Assembly: GCA_963797835.1 (NCBI GenBank)
Contig: CAWCRN010000024.1
Location: 248,001-312,000, forward strand
DNA length: 64,000 bases
Reading direction: 5' to 3'
Source of the DNA: JBDTSW01 sp963797835
GTDB lineage: Bacteria; Actinomycetota; Thermoleophilia; Solirubrobacterales; 70-9
Under the pieces are notes generated by a model. That model was not told where the DNA came from. It worked only from the letters and a program-made list of their open reading frames with translations, and did not search any database. The translations under genes were made by a program, and so were the position numbers. Each line of letters begins with the position of its first letter. The first letter of the stretch is position 1. Shown here in pieces: positions 37,997-47,130 of this stretch.

Positions 37997-39213
37997 ATCG
38001 CCGCGCCCACCCAGGCACCAGCGAAGGACTCGATCGCCTCCCGGCTCGCCGAGGCCCGCGAGCGGACCCTCCAGCTGATCGAGCCGCTCTCCGACGAGCA
38101 GCTCAACCGCGTCTACACGCCGATCCTGAGCCCGCTGTCCTGGGACCTCGGGCACATCGCCAACTTCGAGGAGCTGTGGCTGGTCCAGCGGGTCGGCGGC
38201 CTGGAGCCGATGCGGGGCGAGCTGGGCCGCCTCTACGACGCGATCGAGAACCCGCGGGCCGTCCGCAACGAGCTACCGATCCTGCGCGGCGACGAGCTCC
38301 GCTCGTACATGGACGAGGTGCGGGCCCGGACGCTCGAGGTGCTCGGCGGCGTCGACCTCGAGGACACCGACGACCCCCTGCTGGAGGGCGGCTTCCTCTA
38401 CGAGATGCTGCTCGCCCACGAGCACCAGCACAACGAGACGATGCTCCAGCTGCTCCAGATGGTGGAGAGCTACGAGCCGGTAGAGGTCGCGACGCTCGTG
38501 GGCGAGGCGCCGGCCCGGAGCGGAGACGAGATGGTGCGGGTCGAGGGCGGCGAGCACCGGATCGGGGCCGGCGACGGAGGGCTTCGCCTACGACAACGAG
38601 CGCCCGCAGCACACCGTCGAGCTGGAGCCGTTCTGGATCGACCGCACGCCGGTGACGAACGCCGCCTTCGCCGAGTTCGTGGCCGAGACCGGGGCCGAGC
38701 CGCCGAAGTACTGGGAGCGCGACGGCGAGGGCGGCTGGATCCGAACGGCGATGGGCCGCACCGAGGCGGTCGACCCGCGCCACCCCGTGGTCCACGTCGA
38801 CTGGCACCAGGCCGACGCCTTCGCGCGCTGGGCGGGCAAGCGCCTGCCGACCGAGTTCGAATGGGAGGCGGCGGCCCGCGGCGCCGACCCCGAGCGGGCC
38901 AACCTCGATCAGCTCGGCGTTCGCGGTGTCGGCGGCCGGCACATGGGGCGACGCTCCCGCCGAGTGCGGGGCGGAGCAGATGCTGGGCGACGTGTGGGAG
39001 TGGACGTCCTCGGACTTCGAGGCCTACCCGGGCTTCGAGGCGTTCCCCTACCCCGAGTACTCGGAGGTGTTCTTCGGCCCCGAGCACAAGGTGCTTCGCG
39101 GCGGCTCCTGGGCCACCCGCCGCGACGTCATTCGCACCACGTTCCGCAACTGGGACCTGCCCCAGCGCTCACAGATCTTCTCCGGGATCCGTTGCGTAAG
39201 GGACGAGCGATGA
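37997..39213 (+). CDS. egtB: Ergothioneine sulfoxide synthase EgtB (frame-broken, start unresolved)
   Basis: About 405 residues. The N-terminal DinB-like domain has LSWDLGHIANFEELWL and the iron triad LLAHEHQHNETMLQ (HX3HXE). The C-terminal FGE-sulfatase domain has FWIDRTPVTNAAFAEFVAET, LPTEFEWEAAARG, GDVWEWTSSDFEAYPGF and VLRGGSWATRRDV. It joins hercynine and gamma-glutamylcysteine (or cysteine) with O2. Breaks near 38573 and 38914 (an extra G each) are repaired by removing one base. No ATG/GTG/TTG lies in frame at the N-terminus; the reading begins ATC (37997) GCC GCG CCC, so ATC is a candidate start. egtD follows, completing a minimal pair without egtA, egtC or egtE nearby. Confidence 0.9.
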
Positions 39214-39254
39214 AACGAAGCGGCCCCGCCGGTCACTGTTACTGAGGGATTCAC

Positions 39255-40244
39255 GTGGAGACCCCGCTGACCGCAGACCAGATCGCGATCGACGTGCACC
39301 TGCCGCGCGACGGCGTGCTCGCCGGCATGGCCGAGGACGTGCGCGAGGGCCTGTCGTGCCCGTTCAAGGAGCTGCCCCCGAAGTACTTCTACGACGAGCG
39401 GGGCTCGCAGCTCTTCGAGCGCATCACCGAGCTGCCCGAGTACTACCCGACCCGCGCCGAGCGGGCCATCCTGGAGGAGCACAGCGCCGAGATCGTCGAC
39501 GCTGCGGGGGCCGGGATCCTGATCGAGCTGGGCTCCGGCTCAGCCGCGAAGACGCGCACCCTGCTGGACGCGATGAGCGACGCCGACCTCCTAGACACCT
39601 ACGTACCGGTGGACATCGCCGAGGAGATCACCCGGGAGACCGCCGTGCGCCTGGTGGAGGAGTACCCGGGGCTCCGCGTCCACGGGATCGTCTGCGACTA
39701 CGAGACCCATCTCGAGCGCGTGCCACGCGAGGAGGGGGCGCTGGTGGCGTTCCTCGGCGGCACGATCGGCAACTTCCGCCCGGCCTCCCGGCGCTCGTTC
39801 CTGGCCCGGATCGCGACCCTGCTCTACCCGGGGGACCGGTTCCTGCTGGGAACCGACCTGGTCAAGGACCGCGCAACCCTCGAGGCCGCATACGACGACT
39901 CGCAGGGCGTCACCGCCGAGTTCAACAAGAACGTGCTGAACGTGCTCAACCGCGAGCTCGGCGCGAACTTCGACCTCGATGCGTTCGAGCACGTGGCGTT
40001 CTGGGACCCGGACAACGAGTGGGTGGACATCCGCCTGCGCTCGCTTGCCGAGCAGTTCATCGACGTCAAGGCACTCGACATGCGGGCCCACTTCGCCCGC
40101 ATGGAGGAGATGCGCACGGAGATCTCGACCAAGTTCACCCGCGAGCGGCTCGAGGAGAGCTACGCCGACGCCGGCCTCGAGCTGACCGACTGGTGGACGG
40201 ACCCCGAGGGGCTCTACGCGCTGAGCCTCGCGCGGGCAACCTAG
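39255..40244 (+). CDS. egtD: L-histidine N-alpha-methyltransferase EgtD
   Basis: 329 residues from GTG 39255. Trimethylates histidine to hercynine with SAM in ergothioneine synthesis. Signatures are FKELPPKYFYDERGSQLFER, ITELPEYYPTRAERAILEEH, SAM motif LIELGSGSAAKTRTLLDA, LVAFLGGTIGNFRPASRRSF and AEFNKNVLNVLNRELGANFD. Length is normal. It follows egtB with a 41-bp gap. Its last 4 nt overlap the stop of the convergent LLM gene. Confidence 0.95.
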   Translation: METPLTADQIAIDVHLPRDGVLAGMAEDVREGLSCPFKELPPKYFYDERGSQLFERITELPEYYPTRAERAILEEHSAEIVDAAGAGILIELGSGSAAKTRTLLDAMSDADLLDTYVPVDIAEEITRETAVRLVEEYPGLRVHGIVCDYETHLERVPREEGALVAFLGGTIGNFRPASRRSFLARIATLLYPGDRFLLGTDLVKDRATLEAAYDDSQGVTAEFNKNVLNVLNRELGANFDLDAFEHVAFWDPDNEWVDIRLRSLAEQFIDVKALDMRAHFARMEEMRTEISTKFTRERLEESYADAGLELTDWWTDPEGLYALSLARAT

Positions 40245-41176
40245 GGCCCGAGCGCCTCGATCAGATCGCCCATCTCGTCGGGCGTCGTGATCGGAAGCAG
40301 CACCGGCAGGGTGACGCCGGCCGCGACGAACTCACCCAGGCGCTCGCGGATCGCGGCGGGCTCGCCGACGAGGAAGGTCTCCTCGACGAGGTCCCACGGC
40401 GCCGCCTCGGCCGCGCCCTGGCGGTCCTTCGCGGCCCACCGGTCGCACATCTCGGCGATCTCGTCGCCGTGGCCCAGCCAGCGGAAGAAGTTCGCGTACA
40501 CCGGGACCGTCGCGTAGGAGGCGAACATGAAGCGGGCGAGCGGCTCGGTCTGCTCGCGGGGGCCCGGGATGCAGAAGAACCGGCAAAGGAGCTCGAACCC
40601 CTCGGGGGCGCCCTCGAGCTGCTCCACCACCTGCGGCACGCCCGATAGCGGCAGGTAGTTGGAGAACGCGCCCTCCGCCTTCTCGACCGCGAGCTTGAGC
40701 ATCTTCCCGCGCAGCGCCGCGAGCACGATCGGGACCGGCTGCGGTGGGGGCATGTCGATCTTGAACCCCGTCTCCGTTCGCTCGCCCGCGAGCGCGGGGC
40801 GCAGGAAGTCCACCGCCTCCGAGACGCGGGTCAGCGGCTTCTCGAACGGGATGTCGTTCCAGCCCTCGACGATTCGATCAGACGATGCGCCGATGCCCAG
40901 CACGAAGCGTCCGTTGCTCGCGTCCGCCAGGCCGATCGCCTGCTGTGCGAGCAGCGCCGGGCCGCGGGTGAACACACCGACGACGCCGGTGCCCAGGCGC
41001 ATCGATGGGGCCTGCTCGACCGCGAGCATCAGCGGCGCGAACCCGTCCGGGCCGTTGGTCTCGCCCGACCACAGGTCCGTGTAGCCGGCGGCCTCCGCCC
41101 GGCGCACGAATTCCCCCTGCTCTCGCAGGGGAACCTGTGGCAGCGGCAGCGTCAATCCCCAGCGGCTCTCGGACAC
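40241..41176 (-). CDS. LLM-class F420-dependent oxidoreductase
   Basis: 311 residues: RWGLTLPLPQVPLREQGEFV, AGYTDLWSGETNGPDGFAPL, LGTGVVGVFTRGPALLAQQA, LADASNGRFVLGIGASSDRI and a typical IREIVRRxEG-like stretch replaced by DFLRPALAGERTETG. The GVVGVFTRGP and GIGASSD blocks fit F420 binding. The C-terminal LPVLLPITTPDEMGDLIEAL is common in this subclass. The substrate is unknown; no F420 biosynthesis genes are in the window. Confidence 0.88.
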   Translation of the reverse strand: MSESRWGLTLPLPQVPLREQGEFVRRAEAAGYTDLWSGETNGPDGFAPLMLAVEQAPSMRLGTGVVGVFTRGPALLAQQAIGLADASNGRFVLGIGASSDRIVEGWNDIPFEKPLTRVSEAVDFLRPALAGERTETGFKIDMPPPQPVPIVLAALRGKMLKLAVEKAEGAFSNYLPLSGVPQVVEQLEGAPEGFELLCRFFCIPGPREQTEPLARFMFASYATVPVYANFFRWLGHGDEIAEMCDRWAAKDRQGAAEAAPWDLVEETFLVGEPAAIRERLGEFVAAGVTLPVLLPITTPDEMGDLIEALGP

Positions 41177-41246
41177 GGCCGGGCGACCCTATCCGACCGC
41201 CGCGCGTCCAGCGCGCGTGCCCGGACGTGGGATAGGCTCGCGGCCG

Positions 41247-41735
41247 GTGGACTTCTCACGTCTCGATCGCAACCGCGTACTGCTGGGCGGGATCTCGGGA
41301 ACGCTCCTCGCGCTGAGCCTCTTCCTGCCCTGGTACGAGTTGACCGACACGCCTGAGCGTGCCGAGCAGGGAGCCTGGGTGTGCGGCGAGGCGGACTTCA
41401 CCTGCACCGCCTGGGAGACCTTCCCGATCATGCGCTGGCTGCTGCTGCTGGCGGCCCTCTCGCCACTGATCCTCGCCTACATCCTGGTTCGCGGCCACCG
41501 GCTCTCGTGGGCCCCTGGCGAGCTGACGATGGTGACCGGGTTCGCGGCCCTGGTGCTGATCGGCTACAACGGAATCATCGACCTACCGGCCCCCGACGAG
41601 GGGATCGAGTTCGGTACGTCGCTCAAGTACGGCTACTGGCTCGGCCTGATCTGCTCGATCGGCATCGCCGCCACAGGATTTCTGCGCTCGCAAGCAGGGC
41701 AGAAACGCGAACGAAAAGCGCCCGGCACGGTCTGA
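41247..41735 (+). CDS. Four-TM membrane protein
   Basis: 162 residues from GTG 41247. TM helices are VLLGGISGTLLALSLFLPWY, WLLLLAALSPLILAYILV, LTMVTGFAALVLIGYNGI and WLGLICSIGIAATGFL. The FLPWY motif at the first helix end is often seen in actinobacterial membrane proteins of unknown role. Two Cys lie in an external loop (CGEADFTCTAWE). It precedes the homoserine dehydrogenase by 20 bp and may share its transcript. Confidence 0.7.
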   Translation: MDFSRLDRNRVLLGGISGTLLALSLFLPWYELTDTPERAEQGAWVCGEADFTCTAWETFPIMRWLLLLAALSPLILAYILVRGHRLSWAPGELTMVTGFAALVLIGYNGIIDLPAPDEGIEFGTSLKYGYWLGLICSIGIAATGFLRSQAGQKRERKAPGTV

Positions 41736-41755
41736 GCGACCGGTACCGTCGGCCG

Positions 41756-42799
41756 ATGCGCGTCTGCGTCGTTGGCTTCGGGACCGTCGGCCGCTGGGTC
41801 GTGGATGCGCTCGCCCGGCGGGGGGACGGGCTGCGTGCTCGTTACGGCGCAGGCATCGAGCTGGTCGGGGTCGCGAATGCTCGTGACGGCTTCGTGCATC
41901 GTGAGGATGGACTGCGTCCCTCAGCGCTGCTCGACCTCGCCAACGCGGGCCGCCCGATCACCGATGCGGCCGGGGTCAGGCAATGGCCGACCGCCGCGGA
42001 GGGCCTGCGGGAGGTCGAAGCCGACCTGCTGATCGAGACGTCGGCCAGCCCGGCGGCCGGCGGCGAGCCCGGCCTGACCCATATCCGCGAGGCCCTGGGC
42101 CGCGGCTGCGGAGTGATCACATCGAACAAGTGGCCGGTCGCGCTCGCGGGGCTGGAGCTCGTGAGCCTTGCCCGTGAGCGCGGTGTGCCGTTTCGAGCGG
42201 AGGCCACGGTGATGTCGGGCACGCCCGTCCTCGGACCACTTACCGAGGGGCTGGCCGGGGCGACGCCGACGGCCGTGCGAGGAGTCCTGAACGCGACCGT
42301 GAACGCGGTCCTCACGGATATGCGCGATGGCGCGACCTACCGGCAGGCCCTCGCCGCGGCCCAGGCGGCGGGCCTCGCCGAGCCTGATCCGACCGCGGAC
42401 GTGGAGGGCCATGACTCCATGGCGAAGCTGATGATTCTGTCGGCCCTCGTCTTCGAGCGCCAGCTTCGCGTGGACGAGGTCGCGCGGCGCGGGATCGCGG
42501 ACCTCGGCGAAGCGGAGCTCGCGGGGCAAGAGCAACGCGTGCTCAGGGAGGTCGCGACACTTCGGGTCAGGGGCGAAGGTGGTCTCGAGGCCGAGGTGGC
42601 CCCGCAGCTCCTCGACCCTGGCGACCCACTCGCCCGGGTCGACGGTCGCTTGAACGCGATCGAGTGCCAGGCGGATCCGCTCGGAACGATCCGCATCGCC
42701 GGTCCCGGCGCCGGGCCCGAGCTAGCCGGTCAGGGCTGCCTGAGCGACCTGATCGCTGTGGCACGCCGGGAAGTAGGCAGAGGACGCCGGCCTCTATAG
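41756..42799 (+). CDS. hom: Homoserine dehydrogenase
   Basis: 347 residues from ATG 41756. NAD(P)-binding VCVVGFGTVGRWVVDALARR (GxGxVG). The catalytic-domain segment VITSNKWPVALAGLELVSLA holds the catalytic Lys, followed by FRAEATVMSGTPVLGPLTEG and the second-half hallmark GATYRQALAAAQAAGLAEPD then PTADVEGHDSMAKLMILSAL. The enzyme reduces aspartate semialdehyde to homoserine. There is no C-terminal ACT domain, so it is the short form, probably not threonine-inhibited by that route. The ACT-less form and absence of thrB/thrC nearby are notable. Confidence 0.88.
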   Translation: MRVCVVGFGTVGRWVVDALARRGDGLRARYGAGIELVGVANARDGFVHREDGLRPSALLDLANAGRPITDAAGVRQWPTAAEGLREVEADLLIETSASPAAGGEPGLTHIREALGRGCGVITSNKWPVALAGLELVSLARERGVPFRAEATVMSGTPVLGPLTEGLAGATPTAVRGVLNATVNAVLTDMRDGATYRQALAAAQAAGLAEPDPTADVEGHDSMAKLMILSALVFERQLRVDEVARRGIADLGEAELAGQEQRVLREVATLRVRGEGGLEAEVAPQLLDPGDPLARVDGRLNAIECQADPLGTIRIAGPGAGPELAGQGCLSDLIAVARREVGRGRRPL

Positions 42800-42808
42800 C
42801 CTGAGGCC

Positions 42809-43822
42809 ATGTCCGTGATCTCGCACGACGTCCGCTCGGGCGCCAAGCCCGACCGCAACCTCGCGCTCGAGCTGGTCCGCGTGACCGAGGCGGCGGCGCT
42901 GGCCGCGGCGCGCTGGGTGGGGCGCGGGGAGAAGGAGTCGGCAGACGGCGCGGCCGTCGACGCGATGCGCCTGATGCTGGACACCGTGCCGATGGACGGC
43001 GTCGTCGTGATCGGGGAGGGGGAGAAGGACGAGGCGCCGATGCTGTTCAACGGCGAGAGGATCGGCGACGGCAGCCCTCCCGAGGTGGACATCGCCGTCG
43101 ATCCGCTGGAGGGCACGCGGCTGACCGCCCGCGGCATGCCCTCGGCGCTGGCGGTGATCGCGCTCTCCGAGCGCGGCACGATGTTCGATCCCGGGCCCTG
43201 CGTGTACATGGAGAAGCTGGCCGGGGGACCCGGCATCGCCGACCTCCTCAGCCTCGACGAGCCGCTTCCGGCGGTGATCCGCAGGGTCGCCAAGCGCAAG
43301 GGCTCCGACACGGGCGACGTCACGGTCGTCGTGCTCGACCGTCCCCGGCACGAGGAGCAGATCGCCGCCATGCGCGAGGCCGGCGCCCGCGTCCGGCTGA
43401 TCACCGACGGCGACGTCTCCGCAGCCCTCTTCGCCGTCTCGGGCGAGGGCGGGGTGGACCTGCTGTGGGGCATCGGCGGGACCCCAGAGGGCGTCATCTC
43501 CGCAGCCGCGATCAAGTGCCTGGGCGGCCAGCTCCTGGGCCGGCTGTGGCCGCGCGACGACGACGAGCGCCAGGCCGCGATCGACGCCGGCTACGACCTC
43601 GACGAGGTCCTCGACGCCGACCGCCTCGTCTCCGGCCAGGACGTGTTCTTCGCCGCGACCGGGGTGACCGACGGCGAGCTGCTCCAGGGCGTGCGCCACA
43701 CGGGCGGCAAGGCCTCGACGGAGTCCTTGGTGATGCGCTCGCGCTCCGGTACCGTAAGGACCGTGCGAGCGCGGCACGACCAGGCGAAGCTGCGCGAGGT
43801 GACCGGGGGCCGCTACGGCTAG
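42809..43822 (+). CDS. glpX: Class II fructose-1,6-bisphosphatase GlpX
   Basis: 337 residues from ATG 42809. GVVVIGEGEKDEAPMLFNGE and DIAVDPLEGTRLTARGMPSA carry the metal-binding Asp/Glu residues. RVRLITDGDVSAALFAVSGE and LLWGIGGTPEGVISAAAIKC are family hallmarks. It removes the 1-phosphate of fructose-1,6-bisphosphate in gluconeogenesis. Length is typical and the frame intact. It begins 9 bp after hom and may be one transcript with it. Confidence 0.94.
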   Translation: MSVISHDVRSGAKPDRNLALELVRVTEAAALAAARWVGRGEKESADGAAVDAMRLMLDTVPMDGVVVIGEGEKDEAPMLFNGERIGDGSPPEVDIAVDPLEGTRLTARGMPSALAVIALSERGTMFDPGPCVYMEKLAGGPGIADLLSLDEPLPAVIRRVAKRKGSDTGDVTVVVLDRPRHEEQIAAMREAGARVRLITDGDVSAALFAVSGEGGVDLLWGIGGTPEGVISAAAIKCLGGQLLGRLWPRDDDERQAAIDAGYDLDEVLDADRLVSGQDVFFAATGVTDGELLQGVRHTGGKASTESLVMRSRSGTVRTVRARHDQAKLREVTGGRYG

Positions 43823-44705
43823 CCGCCGACGCGCCGTCACCGGCCTCGCGGTCCTGTCGATCGGGTTCGCGGCGGGCGCCGACGCATGGGCGCGAGGCAG
43901 CGACGAGGGCATCGACCTCGGAAGCGCCTCCGGCCTGAACTACCGGGTCAACCCCTCCGACGACTTCGCCGGGCCCTCCTTCAACAGCTTCGGCGCCTGC
44001 CTAGCGGGCGCCCGGGCGATCAGCGGCGGCATCGACCTCGAGGGGAGTGGAAGCATCGGGAGGATGGGCGGCACGTATCCCAGCGTCGAGGGATCGAGCC
44101 TGTGGCGCTCGGTGGGGAAGAACCTCGGTGGGGGGACGATGGACATGAGCTTCTTCGGGATCTGCCGCGAGGCCGGGGCGTCCGGCCTCAAGTTCGCCAG
44201 CCGCACGCGCAACTACAACCCTGACAAGAAGGCGAGCGTGAAGGCGCGGTGCCCCGACGGCTACCGGGTGGTCGGAGGGGGCATCGAATCGCCCGATCCG
44301 CTGGTCATGGCAACGATTCCGTACGACGCCAACGACGTGGACTTGAAGCCCGACGACGGCTGGAAGGCGAGCGCCGTGAACAACGACGACATCAAGCGCG
44401 AGCTGACGGCGCACGCCACCTGCCGCAAGGCCGGCGGCTGGGACCTCGCCTACCGGAGCGAGGAGGGAGGCGTCGCCGGTGGCAGCACAGTCAGCGGCTC
44501 GCAGACCTGCACCCAGGGCGACGCCGTCACCGGTGGTGGAGGCGCGATCAGCGGCGCCCTCGGGACCGTGCGAGTGCACGAGACCTATCCCGTCGACCTC
44601 GGCGACGTGGACGACGAGACGCCGGAGAACGGTTGGACCACGGGCCTCACGAACACCGGGGTGGGCCTCGCGTCGGGCGTCGTCCACGCCATCTGCAGGA
44701 CCTGA
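43803..44705 (+). CDS. Secreted hypothetical protein, start unresolved
   Basis: About 300 residues. The reading starts with an apparent signal peptide, RRRAVTGLAVLSIGFAAGAD, but no ATG/GTG/TTG is in frame between the previous stop at 43800 and ATG 44064. Either a base is missing or a rare start (GTC 43836) is used. The mature part has two tandem copies of one unit: CPDGYRVVGGGIESPDPLVM and a related QTCTQGDAVTGGGGAISGAL. Each has Cys, a GGG turn and later a second Cys. It looks like a calcium- or carbohydrate-binding beta fold. It overlaps the glpX end by 20 bp. Confidence 0.6.
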   Translation, partial: PGAATASRRRAVTGLAVLSIGFAAGADAWARGSDEGIDLGSASGLNYRVNPSDDFAGPSFNSFGACLAGARAISGGIDLEGSGSIGRMGGTYPSVEGSSLWRSVGKNLGGGTMDMSFFGICREAGASGLKFASRTRNYNPDKKASVKARCPDGYRVVGGGIESPDPLVMATIPYDANDVDLKPDDGWKASAVNNDDIKRELTAHATCRKAGGWDLAYRSEEGGVAGGSTVSGSQTCTQGDAVTGGGGAISGALGTVRVHETYPVDLGDVDDETPENGWTTGLTNTGVGLASGVVHAICRT

Positions 44706-44712
44706 GCCCCGC

Positions 44713-45849
44713 TCAGCCGGCGCTCAGGCGGTAGACGGGCCCCTCCAGCGATACGACGTAGATGTCGCCATCGGCGTCCTCGGCGAAGGAGACGAGCCGC
44801 GCCGCCTCGAGCCCGGTCCACTCCGGCTTCGGCTCGCCCGGAGCTCCCGGCTCGACGCTCATGATCCTGCCCTCGCAGAAGTCGGCGTAGAGGTAGAGGC
44901 CCTCGAGCGAGGGCAGGTCGCCATCCCGCACCACGTGGCCGCCGGTCACGGCGCAGACCGGGTCGTCGGGCTTACCGCTTCGCTCGTAGGTGAGGAACGG
45001 CGGGGCCGAGCCGGGCGCCTTCACGTCGCTCGTGGTCTGCGCCGTGCCCTCACGGTCGGGCCAGCCGTAGTTGGTCCCCTCGATCTCGTCCCGCCTGGTG
45101 AAGTCGATCTCCTCCTGGGTGAAGTCGCCGACGTCGCCGATCCACAGGTCCCCGGTCTCGCGGTCGAACGAGTAGCGCCACGGGTTGCGCAGGCCGAGCG
45201 CCACGACCTCCGCGTCGGCGCCTCGCGGGTCGATGCGAAGCAGCTTGCCGAGCGGGCTGTCCGGGTCCTGGGCGGTATCCGGGATCGGGTACGGCGGCCC
45301 GCCGTCGCCGGTCCCCAGGTAGAGGTCGCCGCCGGGGTCGAAGCTGAGCAGCCCGCCCCAGTGGATGACGTTCGGATGATCGATCTCGAGCACCGTGCGC
45401 CGGGAGCCTGCGTCGACGGTCCCGGCGTTCGGGTCCGCCGTCAGCTCCTCGACGACGAGGCTGTTCCTCTTCGACGCGTAGGCGATGTAGAGCCTGCCGC
45501 TGCGCTCGTAGTCGGGCGCGAAGGCGAGCGAGAAGAGGCCGGCCTCGCCCTCCGTCAGGACGTCCTTGGAGACGTCCACGAACGGCCGCGAGGCGACCTC
45601 GCCGTCCGCCGAGACGGCCCGGATCGTCCCCGCCCGCTCGACCACGTAGAGCGTGTCTGCCTCTGCCGGCGGCTGCGCGAGGTGGATCGGCTCGTCGAAG
45701 CTGGCGATCTCCTCCAGGGCAGGCGCGCCCGCCCGCTGGCCTCCGGCTCCCGGCTCGGTGGGCTCGGCCTTCTCCCCGCACCCGGACAGGACGGCGCAGG
45801 CCGCCAACCCGCCCACGGCCAGGGAGATCCGGCCCCCGGTGCTACTCAA
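44713..45849 (-). CDS. PQQ-dependent sugar dehydrogenase-like lipoprotein
   Basis: 378 residues from TTG 45849. A lipobox LAACAVLSGC marks a lipoprotein. The beta-propeller has DEPIHLAQPPAEADTLYVVE, EGEAGLFSLAFAPDYERSGR, HWGGLLSFDPGGDLYLGTGD, GLRNPWRYSFDRETGDLWIG and GTNYGWPDREGT. LAFAPDY, GLRNPWR and GTNYGWP are hallmarks of the GSDH/Asd glucose-sorbosone dehydrogenases, which use pyrroloquinoline quinone. The start TTG overlaps the upstream YihY stop by 8 nt, implying coupling. No pqq genes are in the window. Confidence 0.87.
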   Translation of the reverse strand: MSSTGGRISLAVGGLAACAVLSGCGEKAEPTEPGAGGQRAGAPALEEIASFDEPIHLAQPPAEADTLYVVERAGTIRAVSADGEVASRPFVDVSKDVLTEGEAGLFSLAFAPDYERSGRLYIAYASKRNSLVVEELTADPNAGTVDAGSRRTVLEIDHPNVIHWGGLLSFDPGGDLYLGTGDGGPPYPIPDTAQDPDSPLGKLLRIDPRGADAEVVALGLRNPWRYSFDRETGDLWIGDVGDFTQEEIDFTRRDEIEGTNYGWPDREGTAQTTSDVKAPGSAPPFLTYERSGKPDDPVCAVTGGHVVRDGDLPSLEGLYLYADFCEGRIMSVEPGAPGEPKPEWTGLEAARLVSFAEDADGDIYVVSLEGPVYRLSAG

Positions 45850-46762
45850 CCGCGCTCCCGTCCTCGTCCGGCCGCAGCGCCTCGCGCTCGGCGGTCCACC
45901 CCGGCGTGTCCAGCGCACCCGTGTCGTGGAGCTCGAAGTGAAGCGCGTTGATCACGGCGCCCGCCAGGAGCGCGAGGCTGACCGCGTAGAACCAGATCAG
46001 CGCCACCAGGACGAATCCGATCGCGCCGCCGACGCGGTCGATCGCCGCGATCTCGGCGAGGTAGAACGGGAAGATCGCGTTCGCTAGGCCGACGGTGACC
46101 GTGAAGAAGAGTGCGCCCGGCCAGACCCCCCGCCACGGCACGTGGCCCTTGGGCACGAAGTAGTAGATCGAGCAGCACACCCAGAACGTGATCATCAGGG
46201 CGAGCCCCAGGAGCAGGACGCTCTCGAGGCCCTGGATCCCGCCGAGCCCGAACGGGATGTCGTCCGCGTTGGACACGATCAGCGCCTCGAGCGTGGGGAT
46301 CGCCACGCTGGCGGCCAGCAGGAGGGTGAGGCCCAGCAGCATCACCAGCGCGAACCGCTTCTGCTCGACCCAGCCGCGGCACTCGACGTGGTAGATCCGG
46401 CAGAAGGCGGTGTCCATCGCGCCCCAGAAGGAGGTTCCGATCCACAGCGCGCCGACGGCGGCGACGAGCCCGATCGTGGTCGAGCTGTCGCGGATCCGCT
46501 CGAGCGCGTTCGAGAGGCTCTCCTGTTCGACGGCGGGGAACAGGCGCTGGAGGTCGAGCAGGACGCTTTCCTCCACCTCGGCGGACTGGATCACCTTGCC
46601 GAAGACGAACAGCACCAGCAGCGCGAAGGGGAACAGGGCCAGGACCAGGTTGTAGGCCACCATCCCCGAGAGCCCGGTGATGTTCTCCTTGTAGGCCCTG
46701 TCCCAGAAGGCCCCCAGGTAGCGCCGGGCGCGCTGCGGGAGCGAGGGGCGGGCCTCCGTCAA
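45842..46762 (-). CDS. YihY/BrkB family inner membrane protein
   Basis: 306 residues with about six TM helices: LSGMVAYNLVLALFPFALLV, TTIGLVAAVGALWIGTSFWG, VMLLGLTLLLAASVAIP and IGFVLVALIWFYAVSLALLA. WDRAYKENITGLSGMVAYN is the family's N-terminal signature. The Bordetella homologue BrkB was linked to serum resistance, and plant relatives are implicated in Cu transport or lipid handling; the bacterial role is unsettled. The stop is inside the sugar dehydrogenase start region; the N-terminus overlaps the previous gene's end by 4 nt. Confidence 0.9.
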   Translation of the reverse strand: MTEARPSLPQRARRYLGAFWDRAYKENITGLSGMVAYNLVLALFPFALLVLFVFGKVIQSAEVEESVLLDLQRLFPAVEQESLSNALERIRDSSTTIGLVAAVGALWIGTSFWGAMDTAFCRIYHVECRGWVEQKRFALVMLLGLTLLLAASVAIPTLEALIVSNADDIPFGLGGIQGLESVLLLGLALMITFWVCCSIYYFVPKGHVPWRGVWPGALFFTVTVGLANAIFPFYLAEIAAIDRVGGAIGFVLVALIWFYAVSLALLAGAVINALHFELHDTGALDTPGWTAEREALRPDEDGSAVE

Positions 46763-47130
46763 CGGCGGTCCACGGCGTCCCGCATCGCCTCGAGGGCGCG
46801 GGTTGCGAGCCGGACGCCGATCGTCGCGGCCTCCGCGGCCGCGGCGACCCCGGCCCAGGCGACGTCCTCGACCCCGCCGCCGGCGTGGTCTGTGCCCGTG
46901 GGATCAGGCACCTCGCCCGCGACAGGCTCACGTCTGGATTCTGCTTGGGTGCCTGACCCCGCCCGCGCTGACCCCGCGCTCCTCGCCGCCGGGGGACCGG
47001 CTTGCTCGCCCCGGCGGGGGCTGCGCAGCCCGGGCCGCTCTCGCGGCAGGTTGCCGAACACGCCCTCCGGCGGGCCGTCCTCGGCATCGTCGGCGGGCAC
47101 AGGGGTCTCGGTCGGCTCGTCGGAAGCCAT
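46759..47130 (-). CDS. Disordered Pro/Gly/Glu-rich protein with C-terminal amphipathic helix
   Basis: 123 residues from ATG 47130 (a GTG lies one codon earlier). Residues 1-85 are low-complexity (PTETPVPADDAEDGPPEGVF, then Arg/Ala/Gly-rich). They include the peptide GSARAGSGTQ and VPDPTGTDHAGG, encoded by the inverted repeat at 46900-46960. Residues 90-123 form an Ala-rich amphipathic helix (AWAGVAAAAEAATIGVRLAT then RALEAMRDAVDRR). It overlaps YihY by 4 nt, so it may be an accessory of it. No family recognised. Confidence 0.55.
   Translation of the reverse strand: MASDEPTETPVPADDAEDGPPEGVFGNLPRERPGLRSPRRGEQAGPPAARSAGSARAGSGTQAESRREPVAGEVPDPTGTDHAGGGVEDVAWAGVAAAAEAATIGVRLATRALEAMRDAVDRR
46900..46960. 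repeat. Inverted repeat GGGATCAGGCACC / GGTGCCTGACCCC inside a coding region
   Basis: GGGATCAGGCACC (46900-46912) and GGTGCCTGACCCC (46948-46960) are reverse complements at 12 of 13 positions, with a 35-bp loop. A further GGGGTCAG-like half (minus strand) occurs at 46970-46976. The repeat is read as protein in the disordered gene 46759-47130. Its GGGGTCAG half is shared with the palindrome family near 51387 and 57293. Confidence 0.7.
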
